Below, one piece after another: positions 1 through 9,033 of a stretch of 47,285 bases of DNA (the first letter of the stretch is position 1; the number at the start of each line of letters is the position of its first letter). The DNA is from a virus. The DNA lies in IMG/VR virus record IMGVR_UViG_3300025669_000004, positions 1-47,285 of that record; one strand, given 5' to 3'. The notes below the pieces were generated by a model. It had not been told where the DNA came from. It searched no databases and worked only from the letters and a program-made list of their open reading frames with translations. The position numbers and the translations under genes are program-made.

Positions 1-127
1 ATTGGCAAAAATATGGAAAAACAATAAGTGAAGTTTTAAGTCGTACAAAAAGACAAGTGTCAGAAGATGAATTTGAAATTGCTGACCTACAAAGAGCTTA
101 TGAAAATGCTAAAACAGAAGGACATTC
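1..127. repeat. Terminal direct repeat, left copy (circular overlap)
   Basis: Bases 1-127 are identical to 47159-47285 (offset 47158). The repeat lies inside a gene that continues in frame across the junction, so it is the overlap of a circular or circularly permuted assembly and not a duplicated locus. The real unit length is 47,158 bp. An overlap of exactly 127 bases equals a common maximum assembler k-mer, so it is probably an assembly artefact and not a physical terminal repeat of the virion DNA. Confidence 0.95.
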
Positions 128-2147
128 TTCTACTCAACAAAAATTAGAAAGTTTACAAAATGCTATGGATGCATTCGGAACAAGATGGGATACTTCATCT
201 TCTTTAATAAGTTCTAATATACAATCTCTTTTAAGTGATGGTTCTTTTAATGCTCAAGACATATTGCAAGATAATCCAGGACAAGCTAATAATCAAGGTG
301 GTCGTATGGGTTGGTATGATTCTGCTACAGGACAAGAAACATCTTATGGAGTTGGAACTTATGGAATAATACCTGGCAGTCAAGGAGAAAGTCAACAAAG
401 TAATACAAGCACTACTGGAACTAATACAGAAACTACTACAGGAGATACCACAGAAAATACAAGTACTAATGATATAAATAATCTTTATAATCAATTCTTC
501 GGTAGAGATGCTTCTCAACCTGAAATAGATAATTGGAGTAAAGAAAGACTTATAGACCTTGAAAGTTTTTTACATAAAGAATATAAGAAATTATCTGGTA
601 AACATTATGACGGAACTCCTTATACAGGAGAGCCAGTAACTCCAGAACCACCCGTGGTAGAACCTCCAATAGTAGAACCCCCTGGAGAACAACCAGGAAC
701 TCAACAAGCAACTTTAACTTCTCCAGATGGAAAAAGTAAGGTTGTTGTTACAGTAGGTTCAGCAGAAGCAAGTCAGTTAATGCAAGGTGGATGGATTTTA
801 GGTGATAGTGGCACTACTGAAGTTAGTTTAGATGATGCTATAGCTGGTATTGGTGAAACTTCTACAACTGAAACTCCTACTACTGATACCCCAACAACGG
901 ATACTCCTACTCCAGAAACTCCTTCTACAGAAACACCTACAGATATTTCAGCATTAACAGAAGGTAAGGCATATAAGTTTGCTGGAGACCCTAAAGTTTA
1001 TCAATTTAAAGATGGTAGATTACAACACATAAAAGATGAAGCAGCTTTTAAAGAATTATATGGTGGACTTCCTGAAGTAGGAACTAACTATACAGTTATA
1101 GATGATGAATATAAATCTTATGCAGAAGAAGATGTTGAATTTGATACAACCCAAGAACAAGAAGAACAACAAAGATTACAAGATGCTAGAGATATGATTG
1201 AACAAGCTATTCAGAGTGGAGAAATTACTTCTGAAGTAGGAGAACTTTGGAAACTTATATTAGAAAACTATCCAGAAGATATGGAAGTAAACCCTGAAGA
1301 GATTTTAAATACAATGGATAAAATAAGTGAAGAAACTATTGACCCATATTTTGATAATCTTGTTAAAATGGCTAAAGCTGATTTTGAGGGAGCTATTAAT
1401 TATATGCAAACTCAACACGACCTTGAAGTAGAACAATTAGGAGCTGAAGGTATAAAAAGAATCAGAGAAGCTCAAGGAAATCTTGAATCTTCTGGTATGA
1501 CATTTAGTGGAAAAGCTGTTGAACAACTAGGACAAGAAAGTGCTTATCCTACTCTTGAAGCACAACAACAAGCACAGCAACAAGCTGAGCAGGAAGCTCA
1601 ACAAGAAGGATTACAACCAGGAACTCCAGAATATGATGAAGTAGTAAAGAAGAAAGTGGACATAAGAAAACCAGGTCAACAACCAGGTCAAGAATATTTA
1701 GGATATGTTGATGGTAAAATACAAACATTTCCTACCGAAGAAGCTGCTCAACAAGCAGGAGCTACTGGAATAGAACCTAATTTTAATCGTTCTATTGGAT
1801 TACCTCAACCACAGAAAGGAGTACCAAGAGACCAATCTAGACAACCAGGACAAGATTATGGAGAAGGTATAAGAGGTATTGGACAAACAGAGGGGTCAAT
1901 TCCTCAATATAATAGAATGATGGCTACAAGTAGTGATGCTCGTAGAGCACAAGCTATACAACAACTTGGTTCAGGGATAGAACAACAACTTGGTTCAGGA
2001 ATGGGCGGACTTACATTACCTAGTTATAATGTATTAGGTGGAATTACAGGTGAACTTGATATACAAAGAGAAGGAGCTAAAGGTGGTTATTTAAGACAAC
2101 TTATTGGAACTAAATCTGCTAAAACAGAATCATTAACTAATATATAA
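1..2147 (+). CDS. Large virion/internal structural protein, 3' part (gene starts at 47017 across the junction)
   Basis: This is the main part of a 762-aa protein whose ATG is at 47017. The reading frame runs through base 47158 into base 1 without a stop and ends with TAA at 2147; the in-frame GTG at 57 is only an internal codon. The protein is acidic and rich in Gln, Thr and Pro. It has a Thr/Pro low-complexity linker (nt about 845-945), a short segment with FFGRDASQPEIDNW resembling repeats found in phage internal proteins, and a long helical Gln-rich half. No enzyme motif is visible. It is the first of three very large genes ending at 8642, which look like the ejection or internal-core proteins of a podovirus. 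That role is inferred from size, order and the lysozyme-like domain in the next gene. Function of this chain itself is unknown. Confidence 0.8.
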   Translation, partial: WQKYGKTISEVLSRTKRQVSEDEFEIADLQRAYENAKTEGHSSTQQKLESLQNAMDAFGTRWDTSSSLISSNIQSLLSDGSFNAQDILQDNPGQANNQGGRMGWYDSATGQETSYGVGTYGIIPGSQGESQQSNTSTTGTNTETTTGDTTENTSTNDINNLYNQFFGRDASQPEIDNWSKERLIDLESFLHKEYKKLSGKHYDGTPYTGEPVTPEPPVVEPPIVEPPGEQPGTQQATLTSPDGKSKVVVTVGSAEASQLMQGGWILGDSGTTEVSLDDAIAGIGETSTTETPTTDTPTTDTPTPETPSTETPTDISALTEGKAYKFAGDPKVYQFKDGRLQHIKDEAAFKELYGGLPEVGTNYTVIDDEYKSYAEEDVEFDTTQEQEEQQRLQDARDMIEQAIQSGEITSEVGELWKLILENYPEDMEVNPEEILNTMDKISEETIDPYFDNLVKMAKADFEGAINYMQTQHDLEVEQLGAEGIKRIREAQGNLESSGMTFSGKAVEQLGQESAYPTLEAQQQAQQQAEQEAQQEGLQPGTPEYDEVVKKKVDIRKPGQQPGQEYLGYVDGKIQTFPTEEAAQQAGATGIEPNFNRSIGLPQPQKGVPRDQSRQPGQDYGEGIRGIGQTEGSIPQYNRMMATSSDARRAQAIQQLGSGIEQQLGSGMGGLTLPSYNVLGGITGELDIQREGAKGGYLRQLIGTKSAKTESLTNI

Positions 2148-2174
2148 ATTTAATAATACCTTAATAATAAAAAT

Positions 2175-3500
2175 ATGGATAAAAAATTCTACCGAGTAGG
2201 TGAAAAAATATATGAAAATGGAACTAATCGCTACATAGATATGCCTGAATGGCAAAAGGATTGGTCTGGTAAAGCTACTGAGGTTGCATCACCTGAAGCT
2301 CAAAAAAAGCTTGAACAAGAAGAAAATATTATGGGAAGACCATCAACTCAACCAGAAATAGGTAAAATGTACCCTGAATATGCTTCTGAATATGGTACTG
2401 ATTCAAGTAATCTAGGAGCTTTAGGACAAGAGAAAGAAGCTACTGCTCAAGGTGTTAAATCTTTAGGTCAACCTACTTATGCTATTAATCTTTTACAAGA
2501 AGCAATTAAAAAGAAACAAGGAACAGCTAATAAAGGAATAGGTAAAAGTCCTATATTTGAAAAAGCTGGTTTAACTGGTATAGGTTCTTTAGCTTCAAGT
2601 TTAGCTTCTCGTCAAGGAGAAATACGAGATAATAGAGCTTATTTTTCTAATATTATAGGTGAAGCAATGGGTGGTTATAAAGATATGATGAATCAAGCTA
2701 ATTTTGCTTATGAAGCTGCTGCTAGTGAATATGAACAAGAAATGGAAAGATTAACTGACATAGATGAAGAATTAAGAAAACATAAACGAGCTATTGAATT
2801 ATATGAGAAGAAAGCTGAGATAGATAAAAATTTGGCTATCTGGGAAGCAGACCAAAATAAAACTCCTATTACTAATGTAGGTGGATATGATATTTCAAGT
2901 TATGCTACTGACCCTAATCACGAAACAGCAGTACAAAATATTATGGATTATATAGGAAAGTTTAATACTATTGAAGATGTAGATACTTATATTCAACAAG
3001 TAGCTTCAGGAAGTCCTGTAACTGGTGATATGATTTCTAAGGCTTCTGAAAAATATGGTGTAGATTGGGAAATGATGGTAGCTATGATGCAACAAGATAG
3101 TAGTTTAGGAACTAAAGGAATGGGAGCTAGAAATAATAATCCTTTCAATATAGGACAATTTGATAATCTTAATTCTCCAGTAGAAGGATATAAAACTATG
3201 CAAGATGGAGTAAATGCTGGTGCTGAATGGTTGAGCAAACATAAAAACAATGAAGAAACACAAAATATACCAGAAGATGGAGTATATAATGAAGATACTA
3301 AATTAGAAGTTAAAATTAACTCTGCTCAAAAGAATAAACTAATAGGTTTAGGAATACCTGCTAATGGTGTAAATCAATTATTACTTAATGTTCAAACCAG
3401 TGGTTTAGAAGATACTAAAAACCAAATTATATTAGAGAATGGAGAAACAGAAGAAGTACAAGCTATCTTAGATGCTTTAGATGATATATTTTTACAATAA
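2175..3500 (+). CDS. Virion-associated peptidoglycan hydrolase-like protein
   Basis: This 441-aa protein starts at ATG 2175, 28 nt after the previous stop, with no Shine-Dalgarno site. The N-terminal two thirds are helical and Gln/Glu-rich, with a coiled-coil-like stretch near residues 170-225. From about residue 285 there is a lysozyme/glucosaminidase-like segment: KYGVDWEMMVAMMQQDSSLG, then GARNNNPFNIG. This matches the fold in which a short helix carries the catalytic acid and a later NNPxNIG loop follows. The acid here reads as Asp in QQDSSLG and not the usual Glu, so activity needs testing. Its place between two giant proteins suggests a cell-wall hydrolase carried in the virion that helps DNA entry, as internal transglycosylases do in podoviruses. 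The role is inferred. Confidence 0.65.
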   Translation: MDKKFYRVGEKIYENGTNRYIDMPEWQKDWSGKATEVASPEAQKKLEQEENIMGRPSTQPEIGKMYPEYASEYGTDSSNLGALGQEKEATAQGVKSLGQPTYAINLLQEAIKKKQGTANKGIGKSPIFEKAGLTGIGSLASSLASRQGEIRDNRAYFSNIIGEAMGGYKDMMNQANFAYEAAASEYEQEMERLTDIDEELRKHKRAIELYEKKAEIDKNLAIWEADQNKTPITNVGGYDISSYATDPNHETAVQNIMDYIGKFNTIEDVDTYIQQVASGSPVTGDMISKASEKYGVDWEMMVAMMQQDSSLGTKGMGARNNNPFNIGQFDNLNSPVEGYKTMQDGVNAGAEWLSKHKNNEETQNIPEDGVYNEDTKLEVKINSAQKNKLIGLGIPANGVNQLLLNVQTSGLEDTKNQIILENGETEEVQAILDALDDIFLQ

Positions 3501-3509
3501 ATAAAAATT

Positions 3510-6500
3510 ATGATAAAGATAAGTCCAATAACAACTCAAAGAGTTGGTGGAATTAAAATTAGTCCAATAGGAACTAAGCCAGAACCAACTGAATTAGATA
3601 AACAATTTTATGAGAGAGTAGGTACTACACAAGTTACCCCTATGAAAACTTTTCCTGAAGGAGTTTTTAGTGGAGAAGCTAAAGCAGAATCTTATTATGG
3701 TAAAGAAGGAAAATCAGAACGACCTAATTTTACTCAGGAAGATTATGAAAAGTATGCTGAACGAGATAATATCAAAAGAACTAATATGTTTGGTATTCTC
3801 AAAACAGAGATAGACCATTTAGACCCTATTGGTTTATTAGGAACTAATGCTCCTGAAAATCTTAAAACAGTTAAAGCTAAGACTGGATTTTTAGGTCTTA
3901 AAAATATATTTAAAAAGACAACAGAAATGTCTCCTAGTGATAGACAAGGTGGTGGTGTTGAATTAGAACAAAAAATTGTAAAAGCTTATAACAAAGGAGA
4001 AATTACTCAGGTAGAAGGTCTATTTTTAATTAAAGCATTTAAAGATAAAAGAGATGGTAAAGTAAATATTAATAAAGAAGCAGTTAAAATGGCTTGGGAT
4101 AAAGTAAAAGAAGATTGGGATAAATCACCAGTTAAATATATTTTTGAAACCCCATTTGAACAAACAATAAAACAAATGCAACCTCAAGAAGTAGAGGAAG
4201 TATTTAAACAAAAACCTGTCAGTGGAATAGAAAGATTTGCTTCTCCTAAATCTTTAATAACTGGTAAATCATCTGAATTCGAAAGAGCAATTCCTGGAGC
4301 ATTAGCTGAGGTTAGTCAGGGTGTTTTAAAATATTTTGGTGGACTTGCCATAGAATTTGGATTAGATATATATGATAATATAAGTAAATTAGCTGGTGGA
4401 AAGGGAAAAGACACATTAGATTTAGGAATACTTGGTGAATATAAACCTTATAGTAAAGAAGTAGAAATACAATTTAAAGAAAATAAAGAAATAGCTAAAA
4501 GAATGGGTATTGAAGGTAAAGGTGCATCTGATGCATTTGCTCTTGGTAAACAAATTTTAGTTGATAATACTCTTAGAGCCACTGCAACGGCTGGATTTTA
4601 TGGTAGTATTGGCGTTAATTTAGGTAAGGTTTCAAAGTTTAATATGAAAACACCTGAATTTCAATTTAAAGCACCTAATAATGATGTTAAAGAATATGTT
4701 ATTAAACCAATTAAATCTAAAACTAAAACTGGAGTTGATGTTCCAGGTGGAACTTATGAGGGAAAACTAAAAGGACCAACACTAGAAGAACTTATATTTG
4801 GTAAACCTAAAAAAGCTGAAATATTTGTAAAAGATAATAATGGTAATATTGGATTATTAAAAATGAAGAATAATGGTAATGATACTACTTTTACTTTATA
4901 TGCTCCTAAAAATGTTAAACCAGGTGTTAATGTAAACATTCCTAAAGGACCAATTAAAATTGGAGCTGGTAATGGTTTGTCAGTATCTGGAGCCGTAAAT
5001 GCAGGAAAAGCGATTCAACCTACAACAATACCTTCAACACAAGTTGGAATAGCAGGAGCAGTAGCTAAACCAACTATTAAAATAGGTGGAGTAAAACCAG
5101 TAGTAAAACCAAATGAAATAACAACTTATAGTGGAGGTAAAGAAGCAACTCCTTTTTCTACAACAGATAAAGAATTTGCTCAAATGTTTGCTGATGACTC
5201 TGGTGGAACTATCCACGAAGTTAAAATAAATCCAGATAACTTTATAGACACAAGAATACCAGAACAAAAAGCACAATTAGAAAGTATATTAGGAAAAGAA
5301 AAAGTAAGACAACTTATATCAAATGGAAATAATGGGCTTCCAGTTCATCAAGAGACTGGAGAACAAACCTTACTAATAGATGCTGCTAAAAAACTAGGTA
5401 AGAAAGGTATAGTATTATCTGAAACTTCTAAGGAAGGATTATATAATAATAGAGAAGTTATATCTTATGCTAAAGTATCTGAAACAACACCCACCCAGAA
5501 GCCACAGAAGGCTGTTAGCGAGGTTAAACCAACAAAAGTGGTAGAAGATACTCTTATTAGTAAATTATCTCAAGAAGCTAAGAAAGCTAAGAGTGTAGAT
5601 GAGTTTGTTAAAAGTCAATTAAAGAAACAATTAGATGGAGAACAAACAGAAGTAAGTGTATATACAGATAAATATAATAAACTTATAGAAAGTGCTAAGA
5701 AAAATATAAAATCAATAGAGCCAATAGGAACTCTTGGAGAAATGTTTAAGTCTAATAAAATAAATGATATTATAGGTGAAGCCAAAGATATACCAATATT
5801 TATAGTAGATAGTAATGAATTTAATGGCAGATTTTCTACTGATGGTTTTCCAAAGATAGAAATGTCTAGAAATAATATAATAAAATTTGATGAGACATTA
5901 TTAGAAGAGGCTATTCACGCTAATCAATATTTAAAAGGCAGAATAAAAGAAAGAGGAATAAATAAAGACTATACAAAAGATGTCAATGAACAGTTGGCAA
6001 AAAGGGGAGCTTCTAATATAAATGCATTACTTATAAAAGAAAAACTTAAAACAAAATCCCAACTAGAACAAATATATAAAGAAGCTAATAAACCTACTAA
6101 GGTAGAAGTAAAGAAACCTAAATTACCAGTAAAGGAAACTCCTAAAGATACCTCAGTTAAATTAGGTGCTGGTATAGACCCTGGAGTAGATAAGTTTATA
6201 GCAGAAGATATAAAACCAACTGTTAAAAAACTTATTGATGTAGGTAGATATACTAAAGTAATAGGTAAATTTGTCTATAATCAACTTACTAACATATTTG
6301 AACCTATTAAATTATCTCAACGAAAATTTGGTTATGAAACTCCTTCTAAAATAATCCAAGCATTTGCTGGTAAACCAGACCTAGCTAGATTAGATTTTAG
6401 TCAAAAACAACTAGAAAACTTAGATTCTAATGTAGGAGAACTAAAGCAATGGTTTAATAAGAACTTTACTAAAAAGGATTTACAGAACTTTATGCGTTCT

Positions 6501-8642
6501 CGTGGTAAAGGATTAACTGGAGAATTTAGAAAAGCTCAAATACAAGCATTAGCTAAACTTCCTAAAGAACTTAAATCTGGTGCTATTAGAAAAGCAATAA
6601 ATGAAATTGCTGATTTTAACTATAAATATTTAACAAAGGTAGCTGGTAGGAAGATAAACAAAATAGAAGATTACTTTTATGGTATATACAAAGACCCAGA
6701 AGCAGTATCAAGATTTATAGATTTTTATCGTTCTACTGAGAGATTTAAGAAACAAAAAGTATTTCCAACTGTTTTAGAAGCAGAGGATTTTGGATTAGAA
6801 TTAAAATCATATAACCCAATAGATAATCTACAAAGTGAATATTCTGCTATTGCTAAGCTAGAAGCTACTCAATGGATTAGAAATGAACTATTAAGAGTAG
6901 GTGAAGGTAAATATATTGATAAGATAAGCAAAACTCATAAAGGTTGGGTTGCTGTCAAAGATAATCAATTTGATGGATTGAGATTAGAACCAACAATAGG
7001 AAAACTTGTAAATAACTTAATAGCGACTAACAAGATAACCCAACAACCAACATTGAACTTCTTTAGGAAAATAAACAATATTTTGAGAAGTTTTAAGTTT
7101 ATAGGTAGTGCTTTTCATTTAGGAGTAGAAACTAAACAAGCAGTAGCTGATACTGGATTTTTAAAGTTTATTAGCAAAACTTCTACTAGAGGAGTTAGTT
7201 TAGGATTTAAAAAGAATGACCAAATATTCAAAACTAGAGAATATAGAGATTATATTTTAAATGGTGGTGGTCAATCTTATAGTTTAGATGTAGAAGCTCA
7301 AAAGACTTTCTCTGATTTTGTAGATAAAATAAATAAAGGTAATTACTTAGGAGGTTTAACAAGAGTTCCTTTAATCCCTATCAATATTAGTAAATCATTC
7401 ATTAACTGGATGTTTGAGAAATATATCCCTAAACTTAAATATTCTAAATATTTAGATATGATGGCTAATATGGAAAAGAAACTAGATAGACCATTAAAAT
7501 CTTCCGAGAAACAAGAGATTATAAAAGAAGGACAAAATTTCTATGGAGCAATGAATGAAAAAATGTTTGGTAGAAGTGCTACTGTTACCACTGCTCTTAG
7601 GTTTATATTTATGGCTCCAGGATTTGCTGAAGGTAATTATAGAACTATTATAAAAGGTGTTACTCAATGGGGTAGAGGTAAAACTTGGAATGCTAAGCGT
7701 TCTAGGAACAATATGATTAACTCTCTTATACTTACTGGTATAATAGCAACAGTTGGAACTCTTATATTTACTGGTAAAACCCCTGAAAAACCAGAAACAT
7801 TAGATGATATTAGAGATTTATTAAAGATTGATACTGGTAAAATAGATGAAAAGGGTAGAAGAATAATGATTGATATGCTTAATTATGATAAAGACTATTG
7901 GAATATTATGTTTAATGTATTAAAAGGAAGACCTGATAAAGCTATTAACGAATCTATTAAAAGAATTGGTGGAATGAAAGCGTCTTTATTTGAATTTTTA
8001 ATTGATATGTCCACACTTATGCAAGGAAAAGCTATTGTAGATTGGAAAAATGATGCTATCTATGAAATTACAGACCCAGTATGGAGAAAGTTCTTAAAAA
8101 TAGCTGTTTATGAAACATCAAGATTAGAACCTATATCTTTTAGTGTATATAAACAATCAAGAGCAAAAGAAGCAGGTAAAATTATCTCAGCAATAGAAGC
8201 ATTATCAGGTGTTAGACCAACTTATTCTGAAAAAGATAAACGAATACAAGGTATAATGAGTAATATATTTTCTCTTAGAGAACAACAAGAGGAACTATAT
8301 TATTATTTAGGTTCTCAATCAGACCCTCGTGAAGCTATTGATAAATATAATTCTACAGTAGATAGTGTTCTTAATTCTAAGATAGTTCCTAAAGAAATAA
8401 AAGAAGAATGGGAGTCAACTCTTAAAGTTGATACAAACAAACTTATAGGAAACAAATTGTATCAATTAACAAATCCTACTGTATCAGATGAAGACATTGA
8501 TAAATATATTAAGTGGTTAAAGAACTTTGATATAACTTATGAAGAAGCTGAAAAACTTACTACTAAAGTATTAGATGAAAAGCTAAAAGAAAGAAAAACT
8601 AAAAGACAAAGATTAGACAGATTTAAAAAGAGGTGGAAATAG
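3510..8642 (+). CDS. Giant internal/ejection protein, polyvalent-type, 1710 aa
   Basis: The largest gene of the genome starts at ATG 3510 and ends at TAG 8642, just before an inverted repeat. Near residues 533-655 a stretch with YSGGKEATPFSTTDKEFAQM, then GTIHEVKI and an FIDTR segment resembles the beta/alpha pattern of ADP-ribosyltransferase-like domains found in large polyvalent phage proteins; I cannot confirm the catalytic triad. Near residue 800 LLEEAIHANQ recalls an EExxHxxQ metal-site-like motif. The second half is long, basic and helical, with one hydrophobic segment (about residues 1398-1415, ILTGIIATVGTLIF) that could be a membrane span. Size, position beside the hydrolase-bearing protein, and the late hydrophobic segment suit a protein ejected with the DNA to build a trans-envelope conduit or act on host targets. 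This function is inference. Confidence 0.65.
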   Translation: MIKISPITTQRVGGIKISPIGTKPEPTELDKQFYERVGTTQVTPMKTFPEGVFSGEAKAESYYGKEGKSERPNFTQEDYEKYAERDNIKRTNMFGILKTEIDHLDPIGLLGTNAPENLKTVKAKTGFLGLKNIFKKTTEMSPSDRQGGGVELEQKIVKAYNKGEITQVEGLFLIKAFKDKRDGKVNINKEAVKMAWDKVKEDWDKSPVKYIFETPFEQTIKQMQPQEVEEVFKQKPVSGIERFASPKSLITGKSSEFERAIPGALAEVSQGVLKYFGGLAIEFGLDIYDNISKLAGGKGKDTLDLGILGEYKPYSKEVEIQFKENKEIAKRMGIEGKGASDAFALGKQILVDNTLRATATAGFYGSIGVNLGKVSKFNMKTPEFQFKAPNNDVKEYVIKPIKSKTKTGVDVPGGTYEGKLKGPTLEELIFGKPKKAEIFVKDNNGNIGLLKMKNNGNDTTFTLYAPKNVKPGVNVNIPKGPIKIGAGNGLSVSGAVNAGKAIQPTTIPSTQVGIAGAVAKPTIKIGGVKPVVKPNEITTYSGGKEATPFSTTDKEFAQMFADDSGGTIHEVKINPDNFIDTRIPEQKAQLESILGKEKVRQLISNGNNGLPVHQETGEQTLLIDAAKKLGKKGIVLSETSKEGLYNNREVISYAKVSETTPTQKPQKAVSEVKPTKVVEDTLISKLSQEAKKAKSVDEFVKSQLKKQLDGEQTEVSVYTDKYNKLIESAKKNIKSIEPIGTLGEMFKSNKINDIIGEAKDIPIFIVDSNEFNGRFSTDGFPKIEMSRNNIIKFDETLLEEAIHANQYLKGRIKERGINKDYTKDVNEQLAKRGASNINALLIKEKLKTKSQLEQIYKEANKPTKVEVKKPKLPVKETPKDTSVKLGAGIDPGVDKFIAEDIKPTVKKLIDVGRYTKVIGKFVYNQLTNIFEPIKLSQRKFGYETPSKIIQAFAGKPDLARLDFSQKQLENLDSNVGELKQWFNKNFTKKDLQNFMRSRGKGLTGEFRKAQIQALAKLPKELKSGAIRKAINEIADFNYKYLTKVAGRKINKIEDYFYGIYKDPEAVSRFIDFYRSTERFKKQKVFPTVLEAEDFGLELKSYNPIDNLQSEYSAIAKLEATQWIRNELLRVGEGKYIDKISKTHKGWVAVKDNQFDGLRLEPTIGKLVNNLIATNKITQQPTLNFFRKINNILRSFKFIGSAFHLGVETKQAVADTGFLKFISKTSTRGVSLGFKKNDQIFKTREYRDYILNGGGQSYSLDVEAQKTFSDFVDKINKGNYLGGLTRVPLIPINISKSFINWMFEKYIPKLKYSKYLDMMANMEKKLDRPLKSSEKQEIIKEGQNFYGAMNEKMFGRSATVTTALRFIFMAPGFAEGNYRTIIKGVTQWGRGKTWNAKRSRNNMINSLILTGIIATVGTLIFTGKTPEKPETLDDIRDLLKIDTGKIDEKGRRIMIDMLNYDKDYWNIMFNVLKGRPDKAINESIKRIGGMKASLFEFLIDMSTLMQGKAIVDWKNDAIYEITDPVWRKFLKIAVYETSRLEPISFSVYKQSRAKEAGKIISAIEALSGVRPTYSEKDKRIQGIMSNIFSLREQQEELYYYLGSQSDPREAIDKYNSTVDSVLNSKIVPKEIKEEWESTLKVDTNKLIGNKLYQLTNPTVSDEDIDKYIKWLKNFDITYEEAEKLTTKVLDEKLKERKTKRQRLDRFKKRWK

Positions 8643-8643
8643 T

Positions 8644-8701
8644 CCTTTAGATAAAGGGTCTAAAACCCTTGACATTAAAAACTACCTATGCTAATCTAAA
8701 G
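8644..8701 (+). promoter_or_regulatory. Inverted repeat enclosing terminator-like hairpin and promoter
   Basis: CCTTTAGAT (8644-8652) pairs perfectly with ATCTAAAGG (8693-8701). Inside is a second hairpin, AAGGGT-ctaaa-ACCCTT, that could stop the upstream 8.6-kb operon, followed by the promoter at 8669-8697. The right arm of the inverted repeat overlaps the -10 element. Pairing was read by eye. Confidence 0.6.
8669..8697 (+). promoter_or_regulatory. Sigma70-type promoter for the early region
   Basis: TTGACA (8669-8674), a 17-nt spacer and TAATCT (8692-8697) give a consensus -35 and a good -10. Start of transcription would be near 8704, ahead of the small genes at 8736 and 8878 and the sigma-like gene at 9034. 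It lies between the end of the virion-protein operon and the first early genes. Confidence 0.6.
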
Positions 8702-8735
8702 GTAAAGTTATTAACAGTAAGAAATTAAAAAATAT

Positions 8736-8885
8736 ATGCAAGAAACATTACTACAATTTATAAACCAAGCAGAACAATTTAACACAAGTTGCTTGGCTTT
8801 TTTGTTGCTTAATGGTGGCGTAGTAACCTCCTTTGCAGACAACGGAAAGCCAGGCATTTTTTGTTTAAGTAAAATATATGGATAG
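8736..8885 (+). CDS. Small hypothetical protein
   Basis: This 49-aa frame has an ATG in the common AAATATATG context and a TAG that overlaps the ATG of the next gene (ATGGATAG). The protein carries a short hydrophobic segment (CLAFLLLNGGVV) and then NGKPGIF. A terminator-like hairpin (8765-8803) sits inside it, so the region may instead be an RNA leader with a fortuitous frame. No family is recognised. Confidence 0.4.
   Translation: MQETLLQFINQAEQFNTSCLAFLLLNGGVVTSFADNGKPGIFCLSKIYG
8765..8803 (+). terminator. Terminator-like hairpin with T-tract
   Basis: CCAAGCA (8765-8771) pairs with TGCTTGG (8790-8796), followed by C and six T (8798-8803). This is a classical intrinsic-terminator layout about 60-100 nt downstream of the promoter at 8669. 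It could be an attenuator controlling read-through into the sigma-like gene, or a coincidence within the small frame 8736-8885. Confidence 0.5.
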
Positions 8886-9024
8886 ACACAAAGAAGCATT
8901 ACAGGCAAATTATAAGATTGGTAATTATGGTATTAAATTTTGTAGTAATTGTTTACAACCAATAGAAAATTATAGTGATATTAAAACTGGTTTATGCAGA
9001 GAATGTCAAGAAATTTATAATTAA
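8878..9024 (+). CDS. Small zinc-ribbon protein
   Basis: This 48-aa protein starts with an ATG in AAATATATG context, overlapping the stop of the preceding small frame. Two Cys pairs, CSNC and CREC, are spaced about 20 residues apart, which is the pattern of a treble-clef or ribbon zinc site. It lies 9 nt before the sigma-like gene and is probably co-transcribed with it. It may be a transcription or nucleic-acid-binding accessory; this is inferred from the zinc motif alone. Confidence 0.65.
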   Translation: MDRHKEALQANYKIGNYGIKFCSNCLQPIENYSDIKTGLCRECQEIYN

Positions 9025-9033
9025 AACAAATAT

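Noticed and set aside
231-518. Reverse-strand frames such as 231-518, 5034-5276, 8711-8908 and 33108-33431
   Set aside because: They lie opposite confident genes, have low-complexity translations and lack leaders. I see no convincing gene on the minus strand.
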